A DNA stretch of 64,000 nucleotides, taken from Doris montereyensis. Lineage: Eukaryota; Mollusca; Gastropoda; Nudibranchia; Dorididae. Positions 12,467 to 22,872 of this stretch are shown here, piece after piece; positions within the stretch are counted from its first letter, which is position 1; each line of letters opens with the position of its first letter. The position numbers and the translations under genes are program-made. Where the stretch lies: assembly GCA_037039925.1 (NCBI GenBank), contig JAXRKP010000044.1, positions 208,344 through 272,343 on the forward strand. Direction: 5' to 3'. The notes under the pieces are model-generated. The model was not told the DNA's origin. It did not search any database and saw only the letters and a list, made by a program, of their open reading frames with translations.

Positions 12467-12680
12467 ATGGCGCAAAAAATTAAACAGCGCTGAAAATTGG
12501 TTCTTAAGAAGAATAATTCTATTGTCTTGGACAAGAGAACAGACAAAAAAAAGAAGCCACACCGATGAAATTCTGCATAACAACATAAAAATGTTTACAC
12601 ATGAATTCAAGCAGAAACAGGCAGCTCTAGACTCTTGTGGTCACCAACATCGAAAAATGACGTTATCGAAAAGTCAAAAG
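12467..12680 (+). pseudogene. LINE reverse-transcriptase C-terminal fragment
   Basis: An open plus-strand frame gives LNSAENWFLRRIILLSWTRE and then HTDEILHN. This resembles the conserved post-RT block of non-LTR retrotransposons (usual form ExWxLRRxLxIxWTxxxTNxxVL). The EN and RT core are absent, so it is a fragment flanked by a minisatellite and microsatellites. Confidence 0.6.
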
Positions 12681-12689
12681 GTATTTATT

Positions 12690-13175
<486 letters not shown>

Positions 13176-13242
13176 TTTATCTGGGGGAGTGGACAGGTAG
13201 GCACCTGTAGGGGAGTAGATGATCCCGGCCTGCACGAGTCTC

Positions 13243-13440
13243 CTGCTGCCTTGCAGGCAGGTCTTGGCTGACCAAAGGCTAAGGAGTTAACCCTGAACAA
13301 AATCAACCTACTGCCTTGCAGGCCGGTCTTGACTGACCAAAGGCTAAGGAAGTTAACCCTGACAGAAAATAACAAACTGCTGCCTTGCAGGCTGATCTTA
13401 AATGACTAAAGGCTAAGGGAGTTAACCCTGACAGACAATA
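13243..13440 (+). repeat. 65-69-bp tandem repeat upstream of LINE ORF
   Basis: CTGCCTTGCAGG starts at 13246, 13311 and 13380, each followed by a (C/T)TGACCAAAGGCTAAGG and GTTAACCCTGA block, giving about three units. It lies 140-340 bases before the endonuclease ORF at 13583, where tandem 5' UTR repeats of non-LTR elements usually sit. Confidence 0.75.
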
Positions 13441-13582
13441 ACAAGGCCTGGTAGGGGGGCCTCAAGATGGCAGCCCCACCATCTACCTAGGGTACAGTGG
13501 GCTAATCCCCTGCTTATCCAAAAACAAACAGATTCAGAGAAAAATAATATAATATAACTGGCTTGATCTTTCGAAGACGAAC

Positions 13583-14845
13583 TTGAAACGAATACGGACT
13601 GTGATTTTTGGAACATGGAATGTTAGGGCAATAAATGGAAAAGAATTAGAATTATTTGAAGAAATGGAAAAATTCGAAGTAGATATTTTGGCCATTACAG
13701 AAATAAAGAAAAAAGGACAAGGGATAGGAAATGTAGGACCGAATCATATTTTAATCTTCTCAGGAGTAGGTGTCAAAGATAGAGCTAGAGCAGGAGTAGG
13801 CCTCCTAGTACATAAAAAACATGAAAAGCTACTAGAAAGCTGGAAATTTATAAGCCCACGACTATTAGAGGTATATATTAAGCCAAAAGGACAAGAAATT
13901 AAATTATTTATAGCTTATGGACCAAACGAAGACGCCACTAAAGTAGAAAAAGATATCTTCGAAAACAATTTACAAATAGCTGCAGAGAATCTTAAACCCA
14001 AACAGGAATTAATGCTTTTAGGATATTTAAACGCTAGAGTGGGCAACAATGTAAAAACACCAGGAGGAGTAATGGGTAAAGAAGGAAAGACAACAACTTC
14101 TCCAAATGGAGAGAGACTCATAGATTTTTGCCTAAAGAATAACATGAAAATAGCCAACACATTTTTTCTTCATAAAGATATCCACACATGTACAAGAGTA
14201 AATGAAGACATGTGTGAAAAGTCAATCATAGACTACATGACAGTTAACAGTTCCCTTTTTTACAGTACATTGGATGCAAGAGTAAACAGAGGAGCAGAAA
14301 TATTTAGTGATCATCACTTAGTGATTGCCAAAATGAGATTACTGACTGAAGAAAACAAACAGAAAAGGAAAGAGAAGAAAGCTACTAAACTCACAGTAGA
14401 GGAACTAAATAAACCAGTAGTAAAACAGGTATACCAATCTAGGATAAAAAGATTTATCAGTGAAAGGCAGATGGGTTTGAATGATAGTACAATAGAAGAA
14501 AAGTGGGAGATGTATAAAGAAATACTCCTCAGTTGCACTGAAGAGGTCTGTGGTAGGAAACAAATTAAAGGAGATAGGAAAAGAACAGCATGGTGGAATG
14601 AGAACGTCAAGGCTAAGATCAAAGAAAAGAAGGATGCCTGGAAGAAATACTTGCAAACAAAGAAACCAGAGGATATGATAGATTACGTGAATAAAAGAAA
14701 TATCGCCAAAGATGAAGTTAGGAAAGCAAAACAGGAACAATGGGAAGAGTTTGGACAAAGACTTCAAAAAAGCTATCAAGGAAATCAAAAGCTATTCTGG
14801 GGGGCAATGAAGAGCATGAGAAAGACCAAAACATGCCCAACATGA
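13583..14845 (+). pseudogene. RTE-type non-LTR retrotransposon endonuclease ORF (5' part of ORF2)
   Basis: This is the longest clean open frame in the window (420 codons). It encodes an apurinic-type endonuclease: FGTWNVRAINGK at residues 9-20, EVDILAITEIKKKG (catalytic Glu region) about 33-46, GVGLLVHKK about 73-81, YGPNEDA about 113-119, a catalytic region reading LLGYLNARVG about 145-154 (usual form GDFNAxxG, so the Asp-Asn pair is altered), and SDHHLVIAKMR about 242-252, the terminal Asp-His motif. A Lys/Glu-rich linker follows. The architecture matches RTE/BovB-like ORF2. The frame stops after CPT at 14845 but continues past the stop as KNAKGEIMKEDS, so the element is broken. Codon use is A-rich, unlike USP36. 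Confidence 0.85.
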
Positions 14846-15612
14846 CAAATTAAGAATGCCAAAGGAGAAATAATGAAAGAAGACAGCCAAATCATGGAAA
14901 CATGGAGAACGCATTTTCACCAATTACATAATCCTCCAGAACGTATGAAACAAGGAGTAAAGATCAATTAGTAAGAGTAACAAGTAGTCCAGAGGAGACA
15001 GCTGAAGATGTAGATATATCAATGGAAGAAATCCAAAAAGCTATAAGAAAAGTGAAGTTAGGAAAAGCCCAGGAGCAGATCAAGTTTATCCAGAAATGAT
15101 GAAAACCAAGGAGAGAGGCAGACAAACTACTACATGCAATATGCCAACGAGCATGGAAGTCCAAACAGGTGCCAGACAACTGGAAAAAGGGAACAGTAGT
15201 ACCAATACATAAGAAAGGATCAATTATGGAATGCTCAACTATAGAGTGATATCACTATTTAACGTTCCAGGAAAAGTATATGCTAGGATACTGGAAATGA
15301 GACTAGGGAAAATAGTAGAGGATCAAATTGAAGAGCATCAGAGTGAATTAAGACCAGGAAGAAGTGTACAAGACCACATATTTACAATTAGACAAATAAT
15401 AGAAAAATGCCTTGAGAGAAACATTGACTTGCACCTGTGTTTTATTGACTTAAAAAAAAGGCGTTTGACACTGTGCGAAGGACGAACTATGGCATTCCTT
15501 AAAGAACACAACGTAGAGCAAAATTTAATAGAAGCCATTAAAAGTTTTTTTACAATAAACCAACATGTGCAGTGAGAGTAGCTGGAAACATATCTGCAGA
15601 ATTTAATGTAGA
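14846..15612 (+). pseudogene. LINE reverse-transcriptase N-terminal half, frame-broken
   Basis: Continuation of the ORF2 above in several frames: ISMEEIQKAIRKVKLGKA (RT block 0), then NYRVISLFNVPGKVYARILE (block 1), QSELRPGRSVQDHIFTIRQI (block 2) and LHLCFIDLKKR (block 3; the usual form is FIDFxKAFDxV, here frame-shifted). Stops and indels separate the blocks. RT homology ends at AVRVAGNISAEFNV, about 15612, just before the region that should hold the catalytic FADD. Confidence 0.8.
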
Positions 15613-17150
15613 TTGCTTTTGCAGTTATACTTTCTCAAAGAGGAAGGGGATGCTACAGTTACATGGAAAGATGTAAGATTAAGTTAGAGAATGTTTTTTT
15701 TAGAACCTAAGATTTTGTATGTGAAATGAGGCAATAATAAATAGGTATGGAGAATGACTTGCTCGTGTTTCACTTGAGACAGGGCTACCGGCAATACTTG
15801 CTTAGCGACTTACATTTTCAATCCATTTTGACTGGCGGTGACGCATTTCTCGCCTTATCTTATCTCATGCAAGCCGGTGCCGTGGTTATTCATGATTTTG
15901 AAAGAGAGCATAAGTCTACACATATAATGTTATTCTAAACTAATACGATTTTGTCTTTAAGTCTAACCAGATATTTGATATGTCCATAAAGTCATAAAGT
16001 GATGAGAGATGAAGATGAACTTCAGATAGCGCGGAACTCAAGTTATGAGTAAGAAGAACATGTTTTAATGTCTCTGATACGGTACCTCCTCTGTCTGGGT
16101 CTCGTCTCTCTCCACTTGCCCTTTCATGCCATCCGCCAACCGGCTTCCTCCTTGTTTTTGCAAAGTTCTTTCTTCATTATTATTCCTCAGGTACACGTGT
16201 GGTTCCAGAAATCGTTTCCAATGCCGACTGTCACAGCCTCCTGTGTGTTGCTTTTACTTTCTTTTCTTCCATGACCAACATTATAATTTTGATGTACTAC
16301 ATTCCTCCTTTTAATACATTTTAGTGAATAGAATTTAACTGCCTTCAATTTGATGTACGTTTGAACATTATAATTGAGTACTGAGTCAATATCCGTGTAT
16401 TTTAAGTCTTAATAACAATTGTCCAATTTTTCATCACTTCGCTGTAGGTGATCATTTTCATTTATTTATTTGTTTTAGACTGTTTGTCTACAGCTGACTG
16501 TTGTAATGTATTTCTTTGTATAGAGCTCATATTCACATTTAATTTGATATGTGTTTCATCTTTCTAGCTCTATTGGTTATTGTTTTATTATGGTTTTTGT
16601 AACCGAAAATCAAAAATTCTCATTTTTCCCCGAAACTGGCGTTTTTGACTTTGGTCATCATTTCAAAGTTTGATTTAAGACAGAATTATAACAGAAATGG
16701 CTTTTAAACAAATAGACATGATCTATAGTTGGTTATGAATAGATTTACCCTTTAACAGGTCAATTCTGCATATAACAAGGATCCAAAATTGATTTTTTTT
16801 TACACAATTTCATGGTATTCTTCGTTTCTTTCCTAAGTTCGGTGTAACTTTTTCTGATTTTATGACTTCATACCTCTGTAGAAGGGCTTTTCCTTTTGTT
16901 ATTCTATACTTCTCACTTGAAATTTGTAAAAATATGTACTTGTCAACTAATCTTTGTTATTTCTAATGTTTTAATTATATGTTGAATATGGACTAAAATG
17001 CTATTTTCAATATTGCGAAAATATTTTAAGTCAAAATAAACTTTTTTTAAATTCATAACTTTGTTATTTCTCACTCAATTTTATTGAAATAAAGTCTAGT
17101 TCTGTTTGAAAACAGTATTGTATTCAACATTTGAATAAAAAGAAAAAATG
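15613..17150. other. 1.5-kb unrelated insertion/replacement inside the LINE
   Basis: RT homology stops near 15612 and resumes near 17155. Between them is AT-rich sequence without RT, EN or TIR features, apart from chance open frames (for example 15747-15938). The RT segment expected between EFNV and NNELNKRGMR, including the FADD motif and roughly 80 residues, is missing, so this is replacement or deletion plus insertion rather than clean insertion. No target duplication was recognised. Confidence 0.55.
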
Positions 17151-17154
17151 TTTG

Positions 17155-17915
17155 GAAAACCTAATATCAACGTTATGAACAATGAACTAAATAAAAGAGG
17201 AATGAGAGTAAATTCAAAGAAAACTAAAACAATGCTAGTAACTAGGAAGCTAACACACAAAATCTTATATTGGCCAGGAGAATTTAGAACAAGTTCACAG
17301 CTACAATTACCTAGGAGTAAGGATTGACTCAGAAGGAAAACTAAAAGAAGAAATCAACCAGAGAATCAAAAAGGCAAGTGCAATATATATAACCATCTAG
17401 GAAAAGCATTTGTAGGTAAGCAAGAATTGTCAACAAAAACCAAAAATGGTAGTATACAATACAGTTTATTGTCCTATTCTCCTCTATGGCAGCAAAACCT
17501 GGACCTTAGACAGTAGAGTACAGGCAGCTGAAATGAAATATCTAAGAAGAGTAGTAGGGAAAACTAAAACAGACAAAATCAGAAACACAACAATAAGAGA
17601 TCAAACTAAAGCAGATGGCATAAAAACTAAGATAGAAACAAATCAATTGAGATGGTTTGGGCAAGTAAACAGAATGAGTGACAATAGAATAGCTAAATCA
17701 GTATACAGTGCGAAAACCCAAGGTAAAAGACCAAAAGGCAGACCTCGGAGAAAGTAGGAAGAATATATAAAAGAGGCATTGAAGCATAGAAATTTAACAT
17801 TTTTGGAAGGAAACAGAAAATGCCAGAACAGGGCATCCTGCAGAAAGATCTTCTCGGGCATCTGAACTCATACACCGAAAGGTAGAATGGGAACTGATGA
17901 AGAGAGAAAGATTTA
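17155..17915 (+). pseudogene. LINE RT C-terminal part and 3' tail
   Basis: The frame-broken sequence includes NNELNKRGMRVNSKKTKTM (RT thumb block) and then an open stretch 17446-17757: YCPILLYGSKTWTLDSR, LRRVVGK, LRWFGQVNRM and GKRPKGRPRRK. These are the standard C-terminal landmarks of RTE/CR1-like ORF2s. The element ends with GGTAGAATGGGAACTGATGA and AGAGAGAAAG at about 17881-17911 and passes into TTTA-type tetranucleotides. The same 3' tail sequence builds the satellite at 39.7-40.8 kb. Confidence 0.8.
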
Positions 17916-18350
17916 TTTATCTATTCATTCATTCATTCGTTTGTTTATTAATTTATTAATTCATTCATTTAATTATTTATTTTTTATATATTTATTGATT
18001 TATCTATTTATCTATTCATTTGATGTATTATCTATTTTATTATTTTATTTTTCTCCTTTCTATTTATCTATATATTTTTCTCCGTTTTGTATTTTTTTTT
18101 TTTCAATTTTATTCATTTATTTGTTCGTTTATTTATTTATTTATTGACTATTTATTTATCTATTTATCTGTTCATTTGATTTATTATTTATTCATTTGCT
18201 TCTTTTTGTTTGTTTTTCTCATTTCTATTTATCTATTTTTCTCAAAATTTAAATATTTTTTTAAATTTTATTAATTTTCTCATTTTTATTGATTTATTTT
18301 TCTCATTTTTATTTATATATTGCTTTTCTCGTTTTATTTATTTCTTTATT
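17915..18350. repeat. (TTTA/TTCA/TCTA)n low-complexity tail
   Basis: Degenerate T-rich tetranucleotide repeats directly follow the LINE 3' end and may represent its microsatellite tail. The open frames here (Tyr/Leu/Phe/Ile-rich) are artefacts. Confidence 0.85.
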
Positions 18351-18352
18351 GT

Positions 18353-18650
18353 TTGTGCGGCATCGGTGGACGAATGGTTAGACTGCCGGACTTGGGATCA
18401 TAAAGATGCAGGTTCGAATCTTAGCAACGCTAGGTCTGACGTTGTGTTCCTTGGGAAAGACATTGAACACACATTTCCCCACTCGACCCAGGTGCAAATA
18501 TGTACAAGCACTACCTTGGGAGTAAAAGACTAGCGTCCTGTCTATGATGTGATTAATATAACTTGTTCCGCTTAACGCTACAGAAACCAGGATAAACTCC
18601 GGCTCTATGAGCCATAATGGCCTTGGAGGAACTTTTACTTTTTTCATTTA
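18353..18650 (+). mobile_element. SINE family A, near-complete copy
   Basis: The tRNA-like head contains GGTGGACGAATGGTTAGACT (A-box region) and GCAGGTTCGAATCTTAGC (B-box). The body holds TTCCTTGGGAAAGACATTGA, CTCGACCCAGGTGCAAAT and CTTGGGAGTAAAAGACTAG, and the tail ends ACGCTACAGAAACCAGGATA then GCCATAATGGCCTTGGAGGA. These landmarks recur in the same order at 56352 and 58410 (+) and on the minus strand at 10060 and 25200. Length is about 290 bp. It is a retroposed repeat, not a functional tRNA gene. Confidence 0.85.
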
Positions 18651-18854
18651 ATATTTTATTTATTTACATGATTTTTTGTTGTTGCATTTTTTGCATATGA
18701 TTTATTTATTACTTAATCTATTTGTATCTACATGTATTTATGTGTTCATTCAATTATTATTATATACTTTTTTCTATCTACTTATTCATGTACATAATCA
18801 TTCAACTCCGACAAGTTGAAAAGTTTTCTCGAGTTTTGTCGAAGTAAAACTTTC

Positions 18855-19035
18855 CTACCCTTCATCTAGCGGGCGATAATAAGGAGGTCCCGTGTACAGA
18901 TTACACTACACCACTCTGTGCGCGTCAAAGATCCCTTGGCTGTTTATAGAGCAGTCCGAGTAAATTTAACAATCTTACCAAAACCCTCGAGATCACCTCA
19001 GTTGTGGATGTGCGTAAAATCAAATCAAATCAAAT
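18855..19035 (+). mobile_element. SINE family B, 3' half
   Basis: Carries GCGTCAAAGATCCCTTGGCT, AGAGCAGTCCGAGTAAATTT and the family tail GAGATCACCTCAGTTGTGGA then GTAAAATCAAATC. The 5' tRNA-like head is missing. Confidence 0.8.
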
Positions 19036-19174
19036 CATATTCTGACGTCAACATGTTACAGCCAAACCTAGCTACAGAAAAACAGACATTAATGAAATAA
19101 TTCACAAACGAGTTATGTGAGGAAAGTAGAATTGAGACCCCAATCTTCACATGGATAGCTATTTATTCGAGCAT

Positions 19175-19575
19175 CTTTCGCTTGATGTCTTCACACGGTG
19201 TCCTTGGGTTTTTTTATATTTCGCTTGATGTCTTCACACGGTGTCCTTGGTTTTTTTTTGTATCTTTCGCTTGATGTCTTCACACGGTGTCCTTGGGTTT
19301 TTTTTATCTTTCGCTTGATGTCTTCACACGGTGTCCTTGGTTTTCTTTATCTTTCGCTTGATGTCTTCACACGGTGTCCTTGGTTTTTTTTTTTGTATCT
19401 TTCGTTTAATGCCTTCACACGGTGTCCTTGGGTTTTTTTTGTATCTTTCGTTTAATGCCTTCACACGGTGTCCTTGGTTTTTTTTTGTATCTTTCGTTTA
19501 ATGCCTTCACACGGTGTCCTTGGGTTTTTTTTGTAGCTTTCGCTTGATGTCTTCACACGGTGTCCTTGGGGTTAT
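19175..19575. repeat. 43-46-bp minisatellite, about 9 copies
   Basis: The unit TTTCGCTTGATGTCTTCACA then CGGTGTCCTTGG followed by a variable T run recurs about nine times. Length variation comes mainly from the poly-T part. A subset has TTTCGTTTAATGCC instead, showing block-wise homogenisation. Confidence 0.9.
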
Positions 19576-19610
19576 TTATCGTGCCGACTTTGGTATTCAG
19601 TCACTTCCTT

Positions 19611-19685
19611 ATTGGGAACCTCGGTAGCCCAGAGGCAATATGTCGGCCTCTCAACCAAAAGGCAGTGGGTTCGAGCCCCTCTCTC
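19611..19685 (+). mobile_element. SINE family B head fragment
   Basis: Reads CTCGGTAGCCCAGAGGCAAT, then CTCTCAACCAAAAGG and GTGGGTTCGAGCCCC, matching the tRNA-like head of the copy at 22300. It is truncated by the TC microsatellite that follows. Confidence 0.7.
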
Positions 19686-19689
19686 TCCC

Positions 19690-19830
<141 letters not shown>

Positions 19831-20339
19831 TTCCTTACTTTCGTGACTTGGATTTACTTTATTGTATGACTCATCTCCTTTGGGTTTTTTTCCATCCCGT
19901 TCTTTTTCGCTCTGTTGTGTCACGTTTTTTCCACCCATAATGTCGAGAATCCGCCCCCCCCTCGGGCGGTCCGATCCCTAACTCTAAACCCTTCCCCGCT
20001 CCCCTCCAACATACCCCTGCCCCACCCCTTTCTCCATCCGAGCCAAGATTAGGTTATCGAAGTGGTTATATTCTAGATGTTAAGATAATGGCTGGAAACC
20101 GACCATGGAACTCCTCCAAAATATAGATCAAGAGCCAGGAACCTTTATAAACGTGAATGGAAACAAGAGTAATTTTGATTAGATGCAGATACATGTATTT
20201 AGATCTATGCCTGGAGCGTTTTTTAAACAAGACAACGAGATTCTCTCTCGACAAAGCTATAGGAGCAAAATGGATACTCAGTAGATTATCTCTGTTTTAT
20301 ATTACCTAACACTTCAAATTCTTATCTAATCTTGCTTTT

Positions 20340-20550
20340 TCTGTCTAGTGGTTGTTGCTTACCACGATGACGGGACGGGTCACAGCTGCAGCATTGGTGA
20401 CACGCGTTTGCTTCCCGACATCAAAGGAAAAGCCGACCGAAGGATTGGCGAAGGAGACGCCAGAGAGACGCCGTGGTGTGTGTTCGTTGAGTGCGTGAGT
20501 GTGCGAGAGAGACTGAGAGATAAATATTGAATCTCGGAATGATTTGCCTT
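20340..20550. other. GC-richer block before 17-bp array
   Basis: Base composition changes abruptly from the AT-rich surroundings: ACGGGACGGGTCACAGCTGC and GGCGAAGGAGACGCCAGAGA. A second GC-richer block (about 21400-21550) closes the array on the other side. No splice-bounded coding exon or TE motif was recognised. Confidence 0.4.
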
Positions 20551-21405
20551 TCAGACAAATTGACTTTCGGACTGAATTGACTTTCAGACTGAATTGACTT
20601 TCGGACTGAATTAACTTCCGGACTGAATTGACTTTCGGACTGAATTGACTTTCGGACTGATTTGACTTTCGGACTGATTTGACTTTCGGACTGAATTGAC
20701 TTTCCGACTGATTTGACTTTCGGACTGATTGACTTTCGGACTGATTGACTTTCGGACTGATTGACTTTCCGACTGATTTGACTTTCGGACTTTTGAGTTT
20801 CGGACGGAATTGACTTTCAGATTGAATTGACTTTCTGATTGATTTGACTTTCGGACAATTGACTTTCGGATTGAATTTGACTATCAGACTGAATTGACTT
20901 TCGGACTGATTTGACTTTTGGACTTTTGAGATTCGGACGGAATTGACTTTCTGACTGAATTGACTTACGGACTGAATTTGACTTTCAGATTGAATTGACT
21001 TTCAAACTAAATAGCTTTTCGGACTGAATTGACTTTCGGACTGATTTGACTTTCAGACCGATTTGACATTCGGACTGAATTGACTTTCAAACTGAATTGA
21101 CTTTTGTACTGAATTGACTTTCGGACTGATTTGACTTTCGGACTGAATTGACTTTCGTACTGAATTGATTTTCAGACTGAATTGACTTTCGGAAAGAATT
21201 GACTTTCAGACTGAATTGACTTTCAAACTGAATTGACTTTCAAACTGAATTGACTTTCAGACTGAATTGACTTTCAGACTGATTTGACTTTCAAACTTAA
21301 TTGACTTTCAGACAGAATTGACTTTCGTACTGAATTGACTTTCAGACTGATTTGACTTTCTGATTGATTTGACTTTCGGACTGAATTGACTTTCGGGTTG
21401 AATTG
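20550..21405. repeat. 17-bp minisatellite, about 50 copies
   Basis: The unit GACTTTCGGACTGAATT, with variants CAGACTG, CGGACTGATTT and CAAACTG, repeats with period 17 and occasional 15-18-base units over about 850 bases. The many point variants scattered between copies indicate an old array. Confidence 0.95.
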
Positions 21406-21639
21406 CCATCCGCGGACTGACTTGTGTTCGCAGACCCTCTTTTGAGTCTCGAGACTTTCGGATCATCGGACGGTCCGACAGTTCGACACAGCTCAGCTCT
21501 ACCAACCGTTGCCGCTGAAGACAAAAGAGCAAGCAGCCAGATTGAAGGCTCGTGTTCTTTTTGATCTCCCAACCACCAGCTTTTAATTTATTTCATTGTG
21601 TTTGTTCTTTTGTTTTCTTTGGCGTTTCCAAAGACCGTA

Positions 21640-21825
21640 TAAACTATTTTTGGTGTTTCTGTTTGAGGGGATGGAGGTGTTTTGTGAGATTTAAAAAAAA
21701 TTGTCTGTTGTTTTTGTTGGTTCTTTTTATAGTTCTTGTTGGTGTGTATAGGGGTAAGGCGAGGATTGATGGCTGGCAGTAATAGTCAAAACTCAATTAG
21801 TAAGAAAACACTGAAACATGTCCCT
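21640..21825 (+). repeat. dispersed repeat E, copy 2
   Basis: Carries GGTGTTTCTGTTTGAGGGGA, ATAGTTCTTGTTGGTGTGTA and AATAGTCAAAACTCAATTAG in the same order and spacing as 10480-10680. Confidence 0.65.
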
Positions 21826-22299
21826 TCTAACGAAATTACAAATCAGCAAGTGCTTCAGTCAGTCGGCGTCTCTCTGTCACACACTGTCTTTGTCTCTGTC
21901 ATTGGCCTTACCAGCCACCGACGATACTCCTTCAGCAGCATTACCATGAACTCCTAGGGCGTAATATTCATCGTCGACAATAAACTAAAGGAGGCCGTAT
22001 ACTACTACATGTTGTATTACGACTATTACTGCTGCTGCTACTCCAACTACTACCGGGTACTACTACTATTATTATTACATTATTATTATTAATATTATCT
22101 TTATTATAATCATCATCATCATCAATAGCATCAGGTAATCGGGATTCCTCTGTAATACAATATGATCTCCTTGCTTTCAATCTGTTCAATGTCTGTAAAC
22201 ATATTTGCTTTCTTCATTTGTTTATCATATGTTTGAAATCACAATAGTATGCTCCAGACAATGTAGTAAGCAACGGTGGCATGTCTTCAACCTACGTCG

Positions 22300-22600
22300 A
22301 AACGGGGTACTCAGTGGTCCAGAGGCAAGGTGTCAGCTTCTCAACCAAAAAAGTCCTGTGTTCAAACCCCGACAGGTGGAACCAATTTATCGAGTTACAT
22401 TTTTAAGCAAAATCCACCCCCTGGTCCAGGGTAGATCGACACATAATCCCGTCGGAAACGGACGATAAAAAGGAGGTTCTCAGTGCATATCACAATACTC
22501 AATGCACGTTAAAGACCCCTTGGCTGTTTACAGAGCAGTCCGGACAAAATTAAAGGTCCCGAGATCACCTTAGATGTGGATGTGGGTAAAATCAAATAAA
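22300..22600 (+). mobile_element. SINE family B, near-complete copy
   Basis: The head CTCAGTGGTCCAGAGGCAAG then GTGTTCAAACCCCGACAGGT is tRNA-like (A-box, B-box). The body has CACCCCCTGGTCCAGGG, CACGTTAAAGACCCCTTGGC and CAGAGCAGTCCGGACAAAAT. The tail is GAGATCACCTTAGATGTGGA then GGGTAAAATCAAATAAATG. It serves as the window reference for the partial copies at 18855, 19611, 31150, 34985 and 37925. Length is about 300 bp. Confidence 0.85.
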
Positions 22601-22699
22601 TGAATGAAAATAAATGTCGAAATGACCGCCACCAGATCTGATACTCGTGGTACATGTACTTGAACTCGATAAGACACTATATACATAGAGTATCGCAAT

Positions 22700-22760
22700 G
22701 TATCAAGTATTAATGCAGTAACTAGGACGCATGCGCAAGCGGAAGGCTTTATGTTGGTGG
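22700..22760 (+). promoter_or_regulatory. candidate USP36 promoter with NRF1-like site
   Basis: GACGCATGCGCAAGCGG at about 22726-22742 contains GCATGCGC, the core of the NRF1 site common in housekeeping promoters. The surrounding 22720-22790 bases are the GC-richest for several kb upstream of the gene and lie just before a candidate noncoding first exon. No TATA box is evident. Assignment to USP36 rests on position and on the downstream donor. Confidence 0.45.
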
Positions 22761-22872
22761 CCTCGTCGATCGTTTTTGCTCGAGTTGCTATTTGAAGTAT
22801 TCAGAAATGACATGATCAGCACGGGGATTTATTTTTCTTAGAATTTGGTGGAAACTGTAGTAATTACACCCG
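22760..22872 (+). other. USP36: candidate noncoding exon 1 of USP36 (5' UTR)
   Basis: The stretch ends in ACACCCG followed by GTAAGTAA, a near-consensus 5' splice site at 22873. The first coding exon at 25627 is preceded by a good acceptor (TTGCCTTACAG) yet its ATG lies only 4 bases inside it, so an upstream UTR exon is required. This is the best candidate within 3 kb. The transcription start is unknown, and the left boundary is nominal. Confidence 0.45.

Noticed and set aside
15747..15938. 63-codon ORF in the insertion within the LINE
   Set aside because: No recognisable domain, and its length is expected by chance in this composition.
18353..18425. tRNA gene with A- and B-box-like sequence
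   Set aside because: The same tRNA-like head occurs attached to the same body in several copies, and no paired acceptor stem was seen; it is a SINE head. Heads at 22300, 25440 and 56352 were treated the same way.
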